DNA of 64,000 bases, from the NCBI GenBank assembly GCA_943737045.1, contig CALSFV010000340.1, forward strand, positions 1 to 64,000. Direction: 5' to 3'. This document shows positions 35,133 to 45,581 of the stretch, in pieces. The stretch is from Parapristionchus giblindavisi. Lineage: Eukaryota; Nematoda; Chromadorea; Rhabditida; Diplogasteridae. Under the pieces are notes generated by a model. It was not told where the DNA came from, did not search any database, and saw nothing but the letters and a program-made list of their open reading frames with translations. The stretch's first letter is position 1, and every line of letters starts with the position of its first letter. The position numbers were made by a program, and so were the translations under genes.

Positions 35133-35215
35133 ATGCAAACATACATTACAATAACACTTTTCTCCCATATTGCTCCACTCGAAAGACAGTAAATATTGGA
35201 AAATGGCAAAAGCTT

Positions 35216-35289
35216 TGCTCCATGGGAGGATCGAACTCCCGACCTCAGCATTATAAGTACCACGCGCTAACCAACTGCGCCAATGGAGC
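35216..35289 (-). tRNA. tRNA-Ile(UAU), copy 10
   Basis: Identical cloverleaf to copy 3; the spacer is a shorter variant (157 bp period). Confidence 0.95.
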
Positions 35290-35372
35290 ATGCAAACATA
35301 CATTACAATAACACTTTTCTCCCATATTGCTCCACTCGAAAGACAGTAAATATTGGAAAATGGCAAAAGCTT

Positions 35373-35446
35373 TGCTCCATGGGAGGATCGAACTCCCGAC
35401 CTCAGCATTATAAGTACCACGCGCTAACCAACTGCGCCAATGGAGC
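35373..35446 (-). tRNA. tRNA-Ile(UAU), copy 11
   Basis: Identical cloverleaf to copy 3; 157 bp period. Confidence 0.95.
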
Positions 35447-35530
35447 ATGCAAATATACATTACAATATCACTTTTCTCCCATATTGCTCCACTCGAAAGA
35501 AAAAAACTTATTGGAAAATGGCAAAAGCTT

Positions 35531-35604
35531 TGCTCCATGGGAGGATCGAACTCCCGACCTCAGCATTATAAGTACCACGCGCTAACCAACTGCGCCAATG
35601 GAGC
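35531..35604 (-). tRNA. tRNA-Ile(UAU), copy 12
   Basis: Identical cloverleaf to copy 3; 158 bp period. Confidence 0.95.
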
Positions 35605-35697
35605 ATGCAAATATACATTACAATAACACTTTTCTTCCATATTGGTCCACTCGAAAGAAATTATCTATTTCTTTGTTTTGAAAAACGACAAAAGCTT

Positions 35698-35771
35698 TGC
35701 TCCATGGGAGGATCGAACTCCCGACCTCAGCATTATAAGTACCACGCGCTAACCAACTGCGCCAATGGAGC
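35698..35771 (-). tRNA. tRNA-Ile(UAU), copy 13
   Basis: Identical cloverleaf to copy 3; 167 bp period. Last complete gene of the array. Confidence 0.95.
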
Positions 35772-35868
35772 ATGCAAATATACATTACAATAACACTTTT
35801 CTTCCATATTGTTCCACTCGAAAGAAAATATCTAAATCTTTGTTTTGAAAAACGGCAAAAACTGCGTC

Positions 35869-35886
35869 AATGGAGCCTGCTGATTT
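35869..35886 (-). pseudogene. tRNA-Ile(UAU) 5' stub
   Basis: Only the 5' acceptor and part of the D-arm remain (AACTGCGTCAATGGAGCC on the plus strand), preceded by the usual spacer. Marks the end of the array. Confidence 0.75.
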
Positions 35887-36368
35887 TGATGAAACACCTT
35901 TCACGATATATCTTCTGCGTAGACAAAATATAGATCAACGTATATTGGAAGAAAGATAGCAAAAACTGCCACAAGAAATATTTCTAAATGCAGTTATTAT
36001 TATATTTTTGATTTTTGATCTTTCACAGGAGATCTTCCTAATCTTCTAAGATCAAAGATCACGATCAACAATGAGAAAGAAGCCAATTACTGATAATTAC
36101 ATTCGTATATGATCTTTGTATTCAATGTATTTACAATGCGTTCCCACCGCTAGTCCTATCTTGTCTATCTTAAAATTAAAGATCTAAATTACCCTGTTCT
36201 CTTCTTATCATAACCAAATCATCCCTTCTCTGCGCTCTCTCACTCTGTCACGCTCTCTCATCTGCATAATCAAATCGCATTATGCGCCCATTGTGTGATA
36301 TGTAAGACAGAGAACGTGGCATTCACTGTCATCGTTCGGATCATTTCGTCTTCACTCATTCGTACAGA
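35887..36368. other. Intergenic region upstream of the small Ala/Pro-rich gene
   Basis: No gene seen. Contains GATCTTTGATC-type short repeats near 36,015-36,070 and a CT-rich stretch at 36,220-36,270. Confidence 0.5.
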
Positions 36369-37181
36369 ATGGCCGACAAGTCTGCTTTCGTCCCCGTCGA
36401 CCTCTCTGGTGGTGGAAAGGGTGCTGGTGGCGCCGATGATGTCGATATGGATGACGAGCTCTTTGGCAAGGTAAGCACCTTAAGACCCTACGACCATACC
36501 TTAAGACTTAAGATCTTAAGACCTTAAGACCCTACGAGGTTAAGACCCTAAGACCTTAAACCCCAAGCTAATGATCTCATTTAGCCCAAGCCTGCTCCAG
36601 CTCCGGTTTCGATCAAGGCTCCCGTGGCTGCACCGGCGCCTGCTCCTGTAGTCGCTGCACCTCCCCCGACTTCACCGGCTCAATCATCTAGCATGAGTAT
36701 GTTCATATATGTTTAACTTTTTAAATATGACTGATCGCTTATTGCTTAGGCAGTAGTCAAGCCAGGGGCCAGCCATCCATATTTCATTTTTTTAAATAAG
36801 TTATCTAAACGTAGTGAAATCTAGTGCTCTACATCGAAAAATATCATCGACCCCTATTCACCGATGCTTGGTCGTAAAATGAAAATACAACGCGTAATAT
36901 TGCAAATAGGAATGATGAACGAAGTAGGGTTGTCTGTATTCGGAACTGTGCACATGTTCTATCATCATCGTGTCTTAGAATTTCATGCGCCTGGAAAACA
37001 AAAACTCATTCACCTTAATATTAGCCACCTGCATACAGTATACAGTAATCTAAGTATAACCTAGTATACAGTAATCTAATGTTGATACCGTAAACTACTG
37101 TAATGCTATTGAATTTCAGTGAAGAAACCGATCGTATACCAGAAGTCGAAGACGTACGTCAAGACCAAAGCTGGACAGTAA
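36369..37181 (+). CDS. Small Ala/Pro-rich protein of unknown function
   Basis: Three exons, 36,369-36,470, 36,585-36,696 and 37,120-37,181, with clean splice sites and matching phases, give 91 residues. Order: an N-terminus MADKSAFVPVDLSGGGKGAG, an acidic patch DDVDMDDELFGK, a central Ala/Pro-rich linker (exon 2), and a basic C-terminus MKKPIVYQKSKTYVKTKAGQ. No signal peptide or membrane segment, so probably cytosolic or nuclear. The start codon is the first ATG after a C/T-rich leader. Codon use is GC-richer than the surroundings, as expected of a real and perhaps well expressed gene. The family was not recognised. A distant AATAAA lies near 37,966. Confidence 0.75.
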
Positions 37182-38565
37182 CCATTCCCCCCGATCGATA
37201 AAGGAGTACCGTAATGGGTTCACACTCGCATAAAGTACATAGTACTAACTGACACTGTTATCATACACGATAAGATCAAAGATCAAAGATCAGCTATGTT
37301 GAATCACTAGTTTTCTGCTATCCTGTAGTCTTTCTTTACACTTTGATTGTTATCGATTGATTAGTCCTTGCCTTGGTCCTTGTGGTCCTTAACCTTAATT
37401 TTTATCAATTCAGTGATGATTGCTAACTATAGTCACTATTATTTGATTATGGTTCGCGCAAAAACGTATTGCAGTTTGATCTATGTTTCTGAGTTTTGAG
37501 CTTTGAACATTTCCTCGTTCACCAGTTTTTTGAACTGAAATATTGTTACTAGCGAGTTGGTTTCTACTTCAATTTAAATTGTCTGATCAGTGACCTCCTG
37601 ATAAGGATGATCTATCTCAATCACTGCTTAAATGTGTCAATGATTTCGAAATCGTTATCCTTGCTATCCTGATGAAAAAGTGCACATTATGTCAATATAG
37701 ATCAATGTCACATTGTTTCACGTTAACCACTTTGATGTTAACGATATCTATACCGTTAGCATAACAAATCATTTCGGTTGTGTCATCCTCTTTGTACTGC
37801 CGAATACGGACAATACAGTGGAATTTAGTGAAAGGATACGGTCCACCATAGACCCTCATGGTCTGAACTACCTAAAATGGTTGTGTGCTCGCCTAAAAAT
37901 ACTAATTCGTCTTGAAAGTGTGAATGTTGAGGTTTTGAGAAGTGTTGACTTTATTTAAATGAAAAAAATAAAGTTTTTAAATGTCTCTACCTCTCTCTGC
38001 CTGGTAAAAGTAAAGGTACAACCAAAGGCACACGAAGTCTTGCGGGTTATCACTGCTAGGCCAGTGATATCTCGGCTTGGGATGTGCGTAAAACTTTGTC
38101 AAACAATGTGGTGTGGTGGTGTGACGCGCATACGGTAAACAGTCGGTTGATAATGAGACCTACTGTAAGTTCATGATCCAAGTTTTCGATCGATCCGAAG
38201 AGATATTTTGATTTTTTTTCATTTCACTCGAATCTGCACATATCAACACTTCGCACTTTCCAGACCACTAATTATTGTTAACTATAACCGAGCCCACAAC
38301 CATTTTTAACCCCGATAGGGCCCATCTTAGACCATGAGGTCTAAGATGGGCCCTATCGATCACTTTATTCCATTTGACTAATATCTAATTTGGATGCACT
38401 TTCGCTTTAACCTAAATCATATCAGAGCAGACTGCAAAATAATAATTAATAGAAGTACATACATGGTTTGATTTGCATCTGCTATCATGTTAAATTAATA
38501 GAACGAAGTGCAAATTGTATCCCTTGTCCTTTGTGGAATGTACTTATACATTATGTATACATTAT
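37182..38565. other. Downstream and intergenic region, no gene seen
   Basis: Includes a perfect hairpin at 38,323-38,357 (GGGCCCATCTTAGACC mirrored by GGTCTAAGATGGGCCC). A moderately GC-rich block near 38,000-38,090 can fold at CACTGCTAGGCCAGTG but no known RNA was recognised. Confidence 0.5.
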
Positions 38566-38673
38566 GCATCGTTACATTTGCCTCACGTGCCTACGCCGTA
38601 ACCTCCTCCGCCGCGTCTCCGTCGTTAGGGCAGAGGTTACGGCGTAGACACGTAAGGCAAATGTAACGATGCA
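38566..38673. mobile_element. Palindromic MITE, family D
   Basis: GCATCGTTACATTTGCC mirrored by GGCAAATGTAACGATGC; loop with GCGTCTCCGTCGTTAGG. Confidence 0.85.
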
Positions 38674-38989
38674 TTACACATTACACTATACATTACAATA
38701 ATTGTTCATGTTTTGTCACTCTAAAGACGATTTTTTAGATTGCTCGTTTGTATGGAATTTTCGTGATAGTGAAGGGATATGTTACTAATAAATTGATCAA
38801 CTTTCAATCATTAAAAATCAACAAATAGTGGTATTTATTGATCCACTTTGATGACACTCTTGATGTTTTACAGTTTACTTAGACTTAGGCATTCCTAACT
38901 TCCTGGATTACCTTACTCACGTGTGTTAACAATTAATCATCACTTCTAAAGTTGAGCAATGGAATAGATGTATAAATAACTTTAAAAAT

Positions 38990-39510
38990 ATGTCTAATTC
39001 CGTCTCAATGATCGTTCCTTTCCTAATACTCTTATGTTCCATCTTCGAAAGTAAGAAAAATTAACAGTTATTTTAAAACCATGTTACAATTCTTATTATT
39101 ATAATTTCGTATTTTCGATTTCGTTTAATTTTACTTATACCTCAGTGTCCGTTTTGGCTGAGAGTGAGGTATTTGTTTCTGAGTGTGATTATGTATGTAA
39201 GAAAGGTGGAAATCTACTTGAATGTTGCAGATATTATGGGTGAGTTCAACATTTTTAAGGGGTTATCAAATTCAACACTTATGTGTCACAATAAGACTCT
39301 CTCATGGTGTTCAAACTTTCGTTTCTTTCAAATTTCAAAGTGAAAATCAATGATTCTTATTCAAATTCATTCAGATACAACACCCCTTCGCTCTACCTCC
39401 CAACACTTTTCCTTCAAGTATAATACATCATTTGCATAATGTTCCTTGAATAAACATATTTCTAGAGCAATGGTAGATGTGACGGAGGAGCTGCAATATG
39501 TAATCCATGA
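38990..39510 (+). CDS. Diapausin-like secreted cysteine-rich peptide
   Basis: Three exons, 38,990-39,050, 39,146-39,239 and 39,468-39,510, give 65 residues. The phase fit selects the acceptor TCTAGAG at 39,467. Residues 1 to about 25 form a signal peptide (core MIVPFLILLC, ending near VLA). The mature part has six cysteines in the order C-x3-C-x8-CC-x7-C-x6-C: CDYVC, then ECCRYYG, then GRCDGGAAICN. This matches the insect diapausin family (a CD-VC start, a CC doublet before an aromatic/His-Gly segment, and a C-GG--(Y/I)CN end). Diapausins are antifungal, channel-blocking peptides of beetles and moths. In nematodes they have been reported from Pristionchus and interpreted as horizontally acquired from insects. 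The activity of this copy is inferred only. Confidence 0.8.
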
Positions 39511-39993
39511 CAGTTAATGGGATTTCATCAAAGATATACATGTTTAAGCCATCATATCAGAATGGATCAGTGGTTCTCACAATTATTATCATTACAGTTG
39601 CATATATACTATTACACTCACGCCTCTACCCATTATTGGAAAGATAAATGTTTAACTGGACATGACTTGTAGAATTATTATCAATTCGTGCATTCGAAAC
39701 ATTCATGAAATGTAAGAAAAAAGCAAGAACGATATTGTGTCAGAGAAAAAAACTTTAAAGGTAAACATAAACTATGAAGACAGAGAGTTATCAAAAGCTA
39801 TCCTTTTAAAATATAGTTCACAGTTGATTTTTGCTGATTCGGTTTATTGATCGAATTATGAACGTCTATTATTTGAGCCACTCCAAAAGATAACGATAAG
39901 CTTCTTTAATGAGTGTTATCGCAAAAAGAAAGAGTATTTGAAGAATTAGTAATCGTGAAATAGACAGGAAACTATTATAAATTGATAGGAAAC
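39511..39993. other. Intergenic, no gene seen
   Basis: AT-rich sequence between the diapausin-like gene and the LTR element. Confidence 0.5.
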
Positions 39994-40725
39994 TGTATAG
40001 AGAGCCGTAATCGTCGTTGATTGTCATTAATTACCATATTTAAATGCTAATTCATCATTAAATATTCATTTCATTATCTCGTATTATTTGACTACGACAG
40101 TTACCATATCATTCCAACTTACTATCGTTAGCATACCGGTAGTAATTCGTATATTCGTACCACTTTATTCATTCTATAATCATCATCAGTCAGTCTTGCT
40201 CTCCTCTCCTTTCCCAGGCTGTGACGTCGTTTTCTCTCTTTAGTTTTCTTTTATTATGTGTTAATTAATTGTTCGTCGTTTCTCCCAACAGTTTAGTAGA
40301 TTAGCTTCGTGTTTCTTTGTTATTGTAGATAAATATCATTGTGTAACTTACGCTCGTGTCGTGTTCACAGTTTATCGAATTGGTCGTAATCATTTCATCA
40401 TTATTTGTCATCCTCATTGATTAGTGAGGGGAGTCTTGATCTGTCTGTGTCTCTACTTAGTGTTCATTCAATTTAATCTTGCTTCTTCTGTTACCGATCT
40501 AACTTTGTGAAAGGATCGGTGACACTCTTCTCTTTGTGGTGGCGCCGATTGAACTTTGTGAACCAATCGGTGTCGATTCTTTGTGATAACGGAAGCCTAA
40601 CTTTGTGAAAAGGTGGAAGTCAATTCTTTGTGATTGTCGATAGCTCACTTTGTGAAAGAGCTATCGTCAAATTATCAAGTGCGCCTCGACTAGAATTGGA
40701 TCTAGCTCGTGCGTTAACTTGTACA
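39994..40725 (+). repeat. LTR 1
   Basis: 732 bp, TG...CA. Followed by a 22 bp spacer that begins with the 14 bases that start the internal region. Confidence 0.9.
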
Positions 40726-40747
40726 TGGGGGCTGAGCCGGGGGCATA

Positions 40748-41479
40748 TGTATAGAGAGCCGTAATCGTCGTTGATTGTCATTAATTACCATATTTAAATG
40801 CTAATTCATCATTAAATATTCATTTCATTATCTCGTATTATTTGACTACGACAGTTACCATATCATTCCAACTTACTATCGTTAGCATACCGGTAGTAAT
40901 TCGTATATTCGTACCACTTTATTCATTCTATAATCATCATCAGTCAGTCTTGCTCTCCTCTCCTTTCCCAGGCTGTGACGTCGTTTTCTCTCTTTAGTTT
41001 TCTTTTATTATGTGTTAATTAATTGTTCGTCGTTTCTCCCAACAGTTTAGTAGATTAGCTTCGTGTTTCTTTGTTATTGTAGATAAATATCATTGTGTAA
41101 CTTACGCTCGTGTCGTGTTCACAGTTTATCGAATTGGTCGTAATCATTTCATCATTATTTGTCATCCTCATTGATTAGTGAGGGGAGTCTTGATCTGTCT
41201 GTGTCTCTACTTAGTGTTCATTCAATTTAATCTTGCTTCTTCTGTTACCGATCTAACTTTGTGAAAGGATCGGTGACACTCTTCTCTTTGTGGTGGCGCC
41301 GATTGAACTTTGTGAACCAATCGGTGTCGATTCTTTGTGATAACGGAAGCCTAACTTTGTGAAAAGGTGGAAGTCAATTCTTTGTGATTGTCGATAGCTC
41401 ACTTTGTGAAAGAGCTATCGTCAAATTATCAAGTGCGCCTCGACTAGAATTGGATCTAGCTCGTGCGTTAACTTGTACA
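40748..41479 (+). repeat. LTR 2
   Basis: 732 bp; 5' LTR of the complete unit. Its last base is the A of the ORF start codon. Confidence 0.9.
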
Positions 41480-43437
41480 TGGGGGCTGAGCCGTGCCGAA
41501 CAGAGGACAATTGGATGGATACTAAGTGGAGCAAGCAGAGGCAAGGAGGAGGAGTAGCAGAAACAAGTCGTCGTCGTCGAGGGGAGCCTACACGACAGGA
41601 CCCTATGGATGTTGGATATTGTTCAAGGACGGCGGATCACAAGACAAGTTTTCGTGAGGAATATGAGAGCCTGCGGATATTGAATAAACTCACCGTGAAT
41701 GGAAATGAACGTGAATTAAGAGATGTTTATTTGGAGTTTGAGTTTCATACTGAGAGGCTGCACGAAGGTACTTCATGCTTGAGTAGACGAAGAGCGAGTT
41801 TATTCGTCATCATGCACGAGAATCACGAGGAATATCGTGAGCTACGGAGACTCTATGGTGAAGAACATGCAACATATGAAGAAATGAAGGATCATATGCT
41901 GGAATACGAGGCCAGGAAAAGAGAAGAAAGTAGTCGACTGAAAGGATTGAGAGGGGAGACTACAAGATCGTGCAATATTACTCGTAGTGAAGTGAAGACT
42001 ACTGATTATGGAGATGATATGAGTGTACAGGAAGTACAATGTGTGGATAAAATATGTGTTAAGATTGAGGAGACCCATGCTGGAGAAGAATCTCATAATG
42101 AAGTTCAAGATGCTCAATGTGAATTAAAAGGAGGATTGCAGGCGCAAGTATGTTTCGATAATGGTGAAGAGGTAAATGCGGCTAAGGATACGGCTAAGGA
42201 GGTCGTAAGAGAAGCCGTTGAGGATAAAGTGGCCACGGATAGCTCTGATACTCAGGGAGATCAGGAGAAGACCGATGGAACCACAGTTTTAGAAGTGTAT
42301 ACAGGAGTAAATAAGAAGAGTAAGGAAGTAGTTGTTGACACGGATATGAAGAAGCCGTGTATTAAATCGAAGCAAAGTGCCTTGGAGTCTATTGTAATGG
42401 AGTTGAGCGTCAAGGATGAGGTCATTAGTGGAAGTAATGGGAGTCGTATAAATGACTTTGGAGTGAATTTATCTAAGAGAGTAGAAGTACAGGAGCATAT
42501 CGTTGAACAGGAGAGTATTATTGTTAATAAGGAGGATATTATTGGAGTGAAGGTTATTGTTAAGAAAGAACACATTGTTGAAAAGGAGAGTACTGTTAAT
42601 GAGAAGGATATTTTTAAAGAAGAGGATATTATTAAGAAAGGTATTAAAGAAGATAAGGATATTGAAGAAAAGGATGTTGTTGAAGAGTTTGAGGATGCTG
42701 TTAAGAAGAAAGATATTGCTAAAAAGGAAGATGATATTGAAGAGAATGTTATCAAGGAAGAGTATATGATCGATCAAGATGATTTGGAGATGAAAGATAT
42801 TATTGAAGACAAGGATGTTGAGGAAAAGTATATTGCTGAGAAGGAGGATATAGTGGAAAAGAAGGATACTATTGAAGATAAGAATGTTGTGAACGAGGAT
42901 ATTGTTGAAGAGGAGGACATTGAGAAAGATAATATTGTGAAGGAGGATGTTGTTGAGCAGGTCAAGAAGGATAAGAAGGTCACGAGAGTTGCTGACAAGG
43001 TAGCTGCTGCGAATGGATCGAATAGTGTTATTGGAGATGGAAAGAATGTTAGTAAGGAGGAGATCGTAAAGGAAAATTTGGATGGACTTGTTAGTGGAGA
43101 TGGAAAGAAGGTTAGTGAGGAGATCGTGAAGAAGAATTGTGAAGGTCGAATCTCGGTGAAGATGGATTCAGGAGCTGTGTCGTGTGAGATTGTGTTGGAT
43201 CAGGATATGAAGGTGGAGAAATTGGATAGGAGGAAAGTGGTCCCGAAAGAACCTGATAAGGAGTCATCGTCGGTCTTACCAGGAGGGGAGCCGATGTCGT
43301 TCAAGGAAGAAGGAAGCTGGACGCCCGTCGTCATTCATCATATTCATTCATTGTTCATTTTTGTTTTGTATCATACTTATTCATGTTATGCTTTTTCATA
43401 TTATCATCGTCACTTACCCCATTATCAACTACCGTAA
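41479..43437 (+). CDS. Lys/Glu-rich ORF of the LTR element
   Basis: Begins ATGGGGGCTGAGCC across the LTR/primer-site border and runs 653 codons to 43,437. Residues 1-60 are basic and polar. About 60-170 form a charged helical region (FREEYESLRILNKLTVNG, EEYRELRRLYGEEH, MKDHMLEYEARKREE) that might act like a Gag-type helical domain. About 170-330 is polar. About 330-500 is a long degenerate repeat of short (V/I)-x-E/K-(K/E)-(E/D)-D-I blocks, probably coiled coil or disordered. The last 30 residues are hydrophobic/aromatic. No zinc knuckle, protease or polymerase motif was seen. It may be a Gag-like remnant or a captured host segment. Confidence 0.7.
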   Translation: MGAEPCRTEDNWMDTKWSKQRQGGGVAETSRRRRGEPTRQDPMDVGYCSRTADHKTSFREEYESLRILNKLTVNGNERELRDVYLEFEFHTERLHEGTSCLSRRRASLFVIMHENHEEYRELRRLYGEEHATYEEMKDHMLEYEARKREESSRLKGLRGETTRSCNITRSEVKTTDYGDDMSVQEVQCVDKICVKIEETHAGEESHNEVQDAQCELKGGLQAQVCFDNGEEVNAAKDTAKEVVREAVEDKVATDSSDTQGDQEKTDGTTVLEVYTGVNKKSKEVVVDTDMKKPCIKSKQSALESIVMELSVKDEVISGSNGSRINDFGVNLSKRVEVQEHIVEQESIIVNKEDIIGVKVIVKKEHIVEKESTVNEKDIFKEEDIIKKGIKEDKDIEEKDVVEEFEDAVKKKDIAKKEDDIEENVIKEEYMIDQDDLEMKDIIEDKDVEEKYIAEKEDIVEKKDTIEDKNVVNEDIVEEEDIEKDNIVKEDVVEQVKKDKKVTRVADKVAAANGSNSVIGDGKNVSKEEIVKENLDGLVSGDGKKVSEEIVKKNCEGRISVKMDSGAVSCEIVLDQDMKVEKLDRRKVVPKEPDKESSSVLPGGEPMSFKEEGSWTPVVIHHIHSLFIFVLYHTYSCYAFSYYHRHLPHYQLP

Positions 43438-43654
43438 TCTCATCTACATCTCAAACACCTACAACCGTATCATCGTCGTTGATTATCTCTTTATGCGCAA
43501 GGCATACAATCGTCTCGTCGTCATTCATTATCACGTTATGCGCAAGGCATACTCATTCGTCATCTTTCGTTGCTGCCGAAGAGGTCGAGCCCTACCGTAA
43601 TCCCCCTCGTCGTTGAGATTGAATGCGAGGACGCATTCTGTGAGGGAAGCGGCA

Positions 43655-44386
43655 TGTATAGAGAGCCGTAATCGTCGTTGATTGTCATTAATTACCATAT
43701 TTAAATGCTAATTCATCATTAAATATTCATTTCATTATCTCGTATTATTTGACTACGACAGTTACCATATCATTCCAACTTACTATCGTTAGCATACCGG
43801 TAGTAATTCGTATATTCGTACCACTTTATTCATTCTATAATCATCATCAGTCAGTCTTGCTCTCCTCTCCTTTCCCAGGCTGTGACGTCGTTTTCTCTCT
43901 TTAGTTTTCTTTTATTATGTGTTAATTAATTGTTCGTCGTTTCTCCCAACAGTTTAGTAGATTAGCTTCGTGTTTCTTTGTTATTGTAGATAAATATCAT
44001 TGTGTAACTTACGCTCGTGTCGTGTTCACAGTTTATCGAATTGGTCGTAATCATTTCATCATTATTTGTCATCCTCATTGATTAGTGAGGGGAGTCTTGA
44101 TCTGTCTGTGTCTCTACTTAGTGTTCATTCAATTTAATCTTGCTTCTTCTGTTACCGATCTAACTTTGTGAAAGGATCGGTGACACTCTTCTCTTTGTGG
44201 TGGCGCCGATTGAACTTTGTGAACCAATCGGTGTCGATTCTTTGTGATAACGGAAGCCTAACTTTGTGAAAAGGTGGAAGTCAATTCTTTGTGATTGTCG
44301 ATAGCTCACTTTGTGAAAGAGCTATCGTCAAATTATCAAGTGCGCCTCGACTAGAATTGGATCTAGCTCGTGCGTTAACTTGTACA
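43655..44386 (+). repeat. LTR 3
   Basis: 732 bp; 3' LTR of the unit. Followed by the target duplication AAAC. Confidence 0.9.
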
Positions 44387-45240
44387 AAACTATTATTAAT
44401 CTTTATGATGTATGATAAATAAATAAATGAATAAATAGAATAAATATATTCTACAAACAACGAATGAATAATCCAAGCATTCATTGTAATGCATATCGGA
44501 ATAACATTCTTATTGATTAGTAATTCAACAAAGAGATTACCTCTTATGAGTCAAACTAAACAAAAAAGTAAAAGGACAATCGAAACCAATAATATAAGAA
44601 TGCAACTGTTTCACTGCGGCCTTAGGCAATCATAATACTTTTGATTGAATTAAAATTGAGAGGGTATGACATAAGGGTTATGCATAATTGATAAAGAACG
44701 AACACTAGAAGTTGCATCATATGTCAGGAATAAGCATCGAACAATTAAAATTAAAGTATATACTTATGAGTTTATCGACGAGTGGACCTAATTACATATA
44801 GCGCGCAGTAAACAAAACATTTTACACTAGGTGCGCGTAATAATCTTTTCCCTACAAAATGTTTTTTTTTCTAAATTTGTAATGTTAAATTTTGCCTTAA
44901 AATGCGTTATTGAAAAAAAAAAGTCGTATTATGAGTCGGGTATCGCTTACAATCAAGAATAACTATAAACGATACTGTAATATTCTGAATATTTGGTATT
45001 ACTGAAACTTATTGTTAACTGAAATGATTGCTCGCATTGCGCTGCAACGAAGAAAATGGAAAGTGAGAAAACACTGGTGAATTGTCCAATTAGTAATAAT
45101 TTACTGATAATGTGATTTGTTCAGTAGGTGATGATTCACTGAATGTTGAGAAATAACTATATTGTACCCTATCTATTTTATCTAACTGTGATAAGTTTCT
45201 CTTTCATTAAATTATTTCGAAATGCGGATTTTGTAGGCGG
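44387..45240. other. Intergenic, no gene seen
   Basis: AT-rich; nothing supportable. Confidence 0.5.
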
Positions 45241-45248
45241 AGTCGATC

Positions 45249-45259
45249 TATATATAAGG
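45249..45259 (+). promoter_or_regulatory. TATA-like box upstream of the kinase-like gene
   Basis: TATATATAAGG about 330 bases before the start codon. The ATG follows TTTTCAGCATTCAAAACA, an acceptor for either a 5' UTR intron or a spliced leader. Confidence 0.35.
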
Positions 45260-45306
45260 AGTGACAGACATACTGTATCGGATCATTCGTAAGTCTTGAT
45301 TGGTCT

Positions 45307-45426
45307 CTAAAGGGGCTGACACCTTCGTCAACGGTCTCTTCAACGCTCTACGCTCTCCCGTTGTTAGAGAATATAGAAATAGTGTGCGTAATGAAGAGAC
45401 CATTGAGTGAGGTCACTCTCCCTTAA
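45307..45426. mobile_element. TTAA MITE, family A (first of a pair)
   Basis: Starts CTAAAGGGGCTGACACC (one T of the TTAA changed) and ends at the shared TTAA at 45,423-45,426. Confidence 0.75.
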
Positions 45427-45542
45427 AGGGAGCGTTACCTCACTCAATGGTCTCTAAATTGTGCACACTATTTCTCTGTGCTCTAACAGCAAGATAGCAT
45501 TGCCCGTCGAGGAGACCATTGAGAGAGGTCACTCTCCCTTAA
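45423..45542. mobile_element. TTAA MITE, family A (second of a pair)
   Basis: Shares its left TTAA with the preceding MITE; ends GGTCACTCTCCCTTAA. Confidence 0.8.
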
Positions 45543-45581
45543 TTTCTCTTATTTTTTTCTTCATTTTCAGCATTCAAAACA

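Larger units (their letters stand above)
39994..44386 (+). mobile_element. Non-autonomous LTR retroelement with three LTRs
   Basis: Order: LTR 39,994-40,725; 22 bp spacer; LTR 40,748-41,479; internal part 41,480-43,654; LTR 43,655-44,386. Each LTR is 732 bp, starts TGTATAGAGAGCC and ends AACTTGTACA (TG...CA); I saw no difference between the three. The target duplication is AAAC at both outer ends. The internal part starts TGGGGGCTGAGCCG, a likely primer-binding site, and encodes one long ORF but no protease, reverse transcriptase or integrase. It would need an autonomous partner. Confidence 0.9.

Noticed and set aside
33707..35793. Repeated 60-100 codon frames through the tRNA array
   Set aside because: They are the tRNA genes and spacers read as protein; the cloverleaf explains the conservation.
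38000..38090. Possible structured RNA
   Set aside because: A short hairpin can be drawn, but no spliced leader, 5S, SRP or snRNA signature was recognised.
42261..42998. Minus-strand frames of up to 164 codons opposite the LTR element ORF
   Set aside because: Shadow of the Lys/Glu-rich repeat (SSF/SILF repeats).
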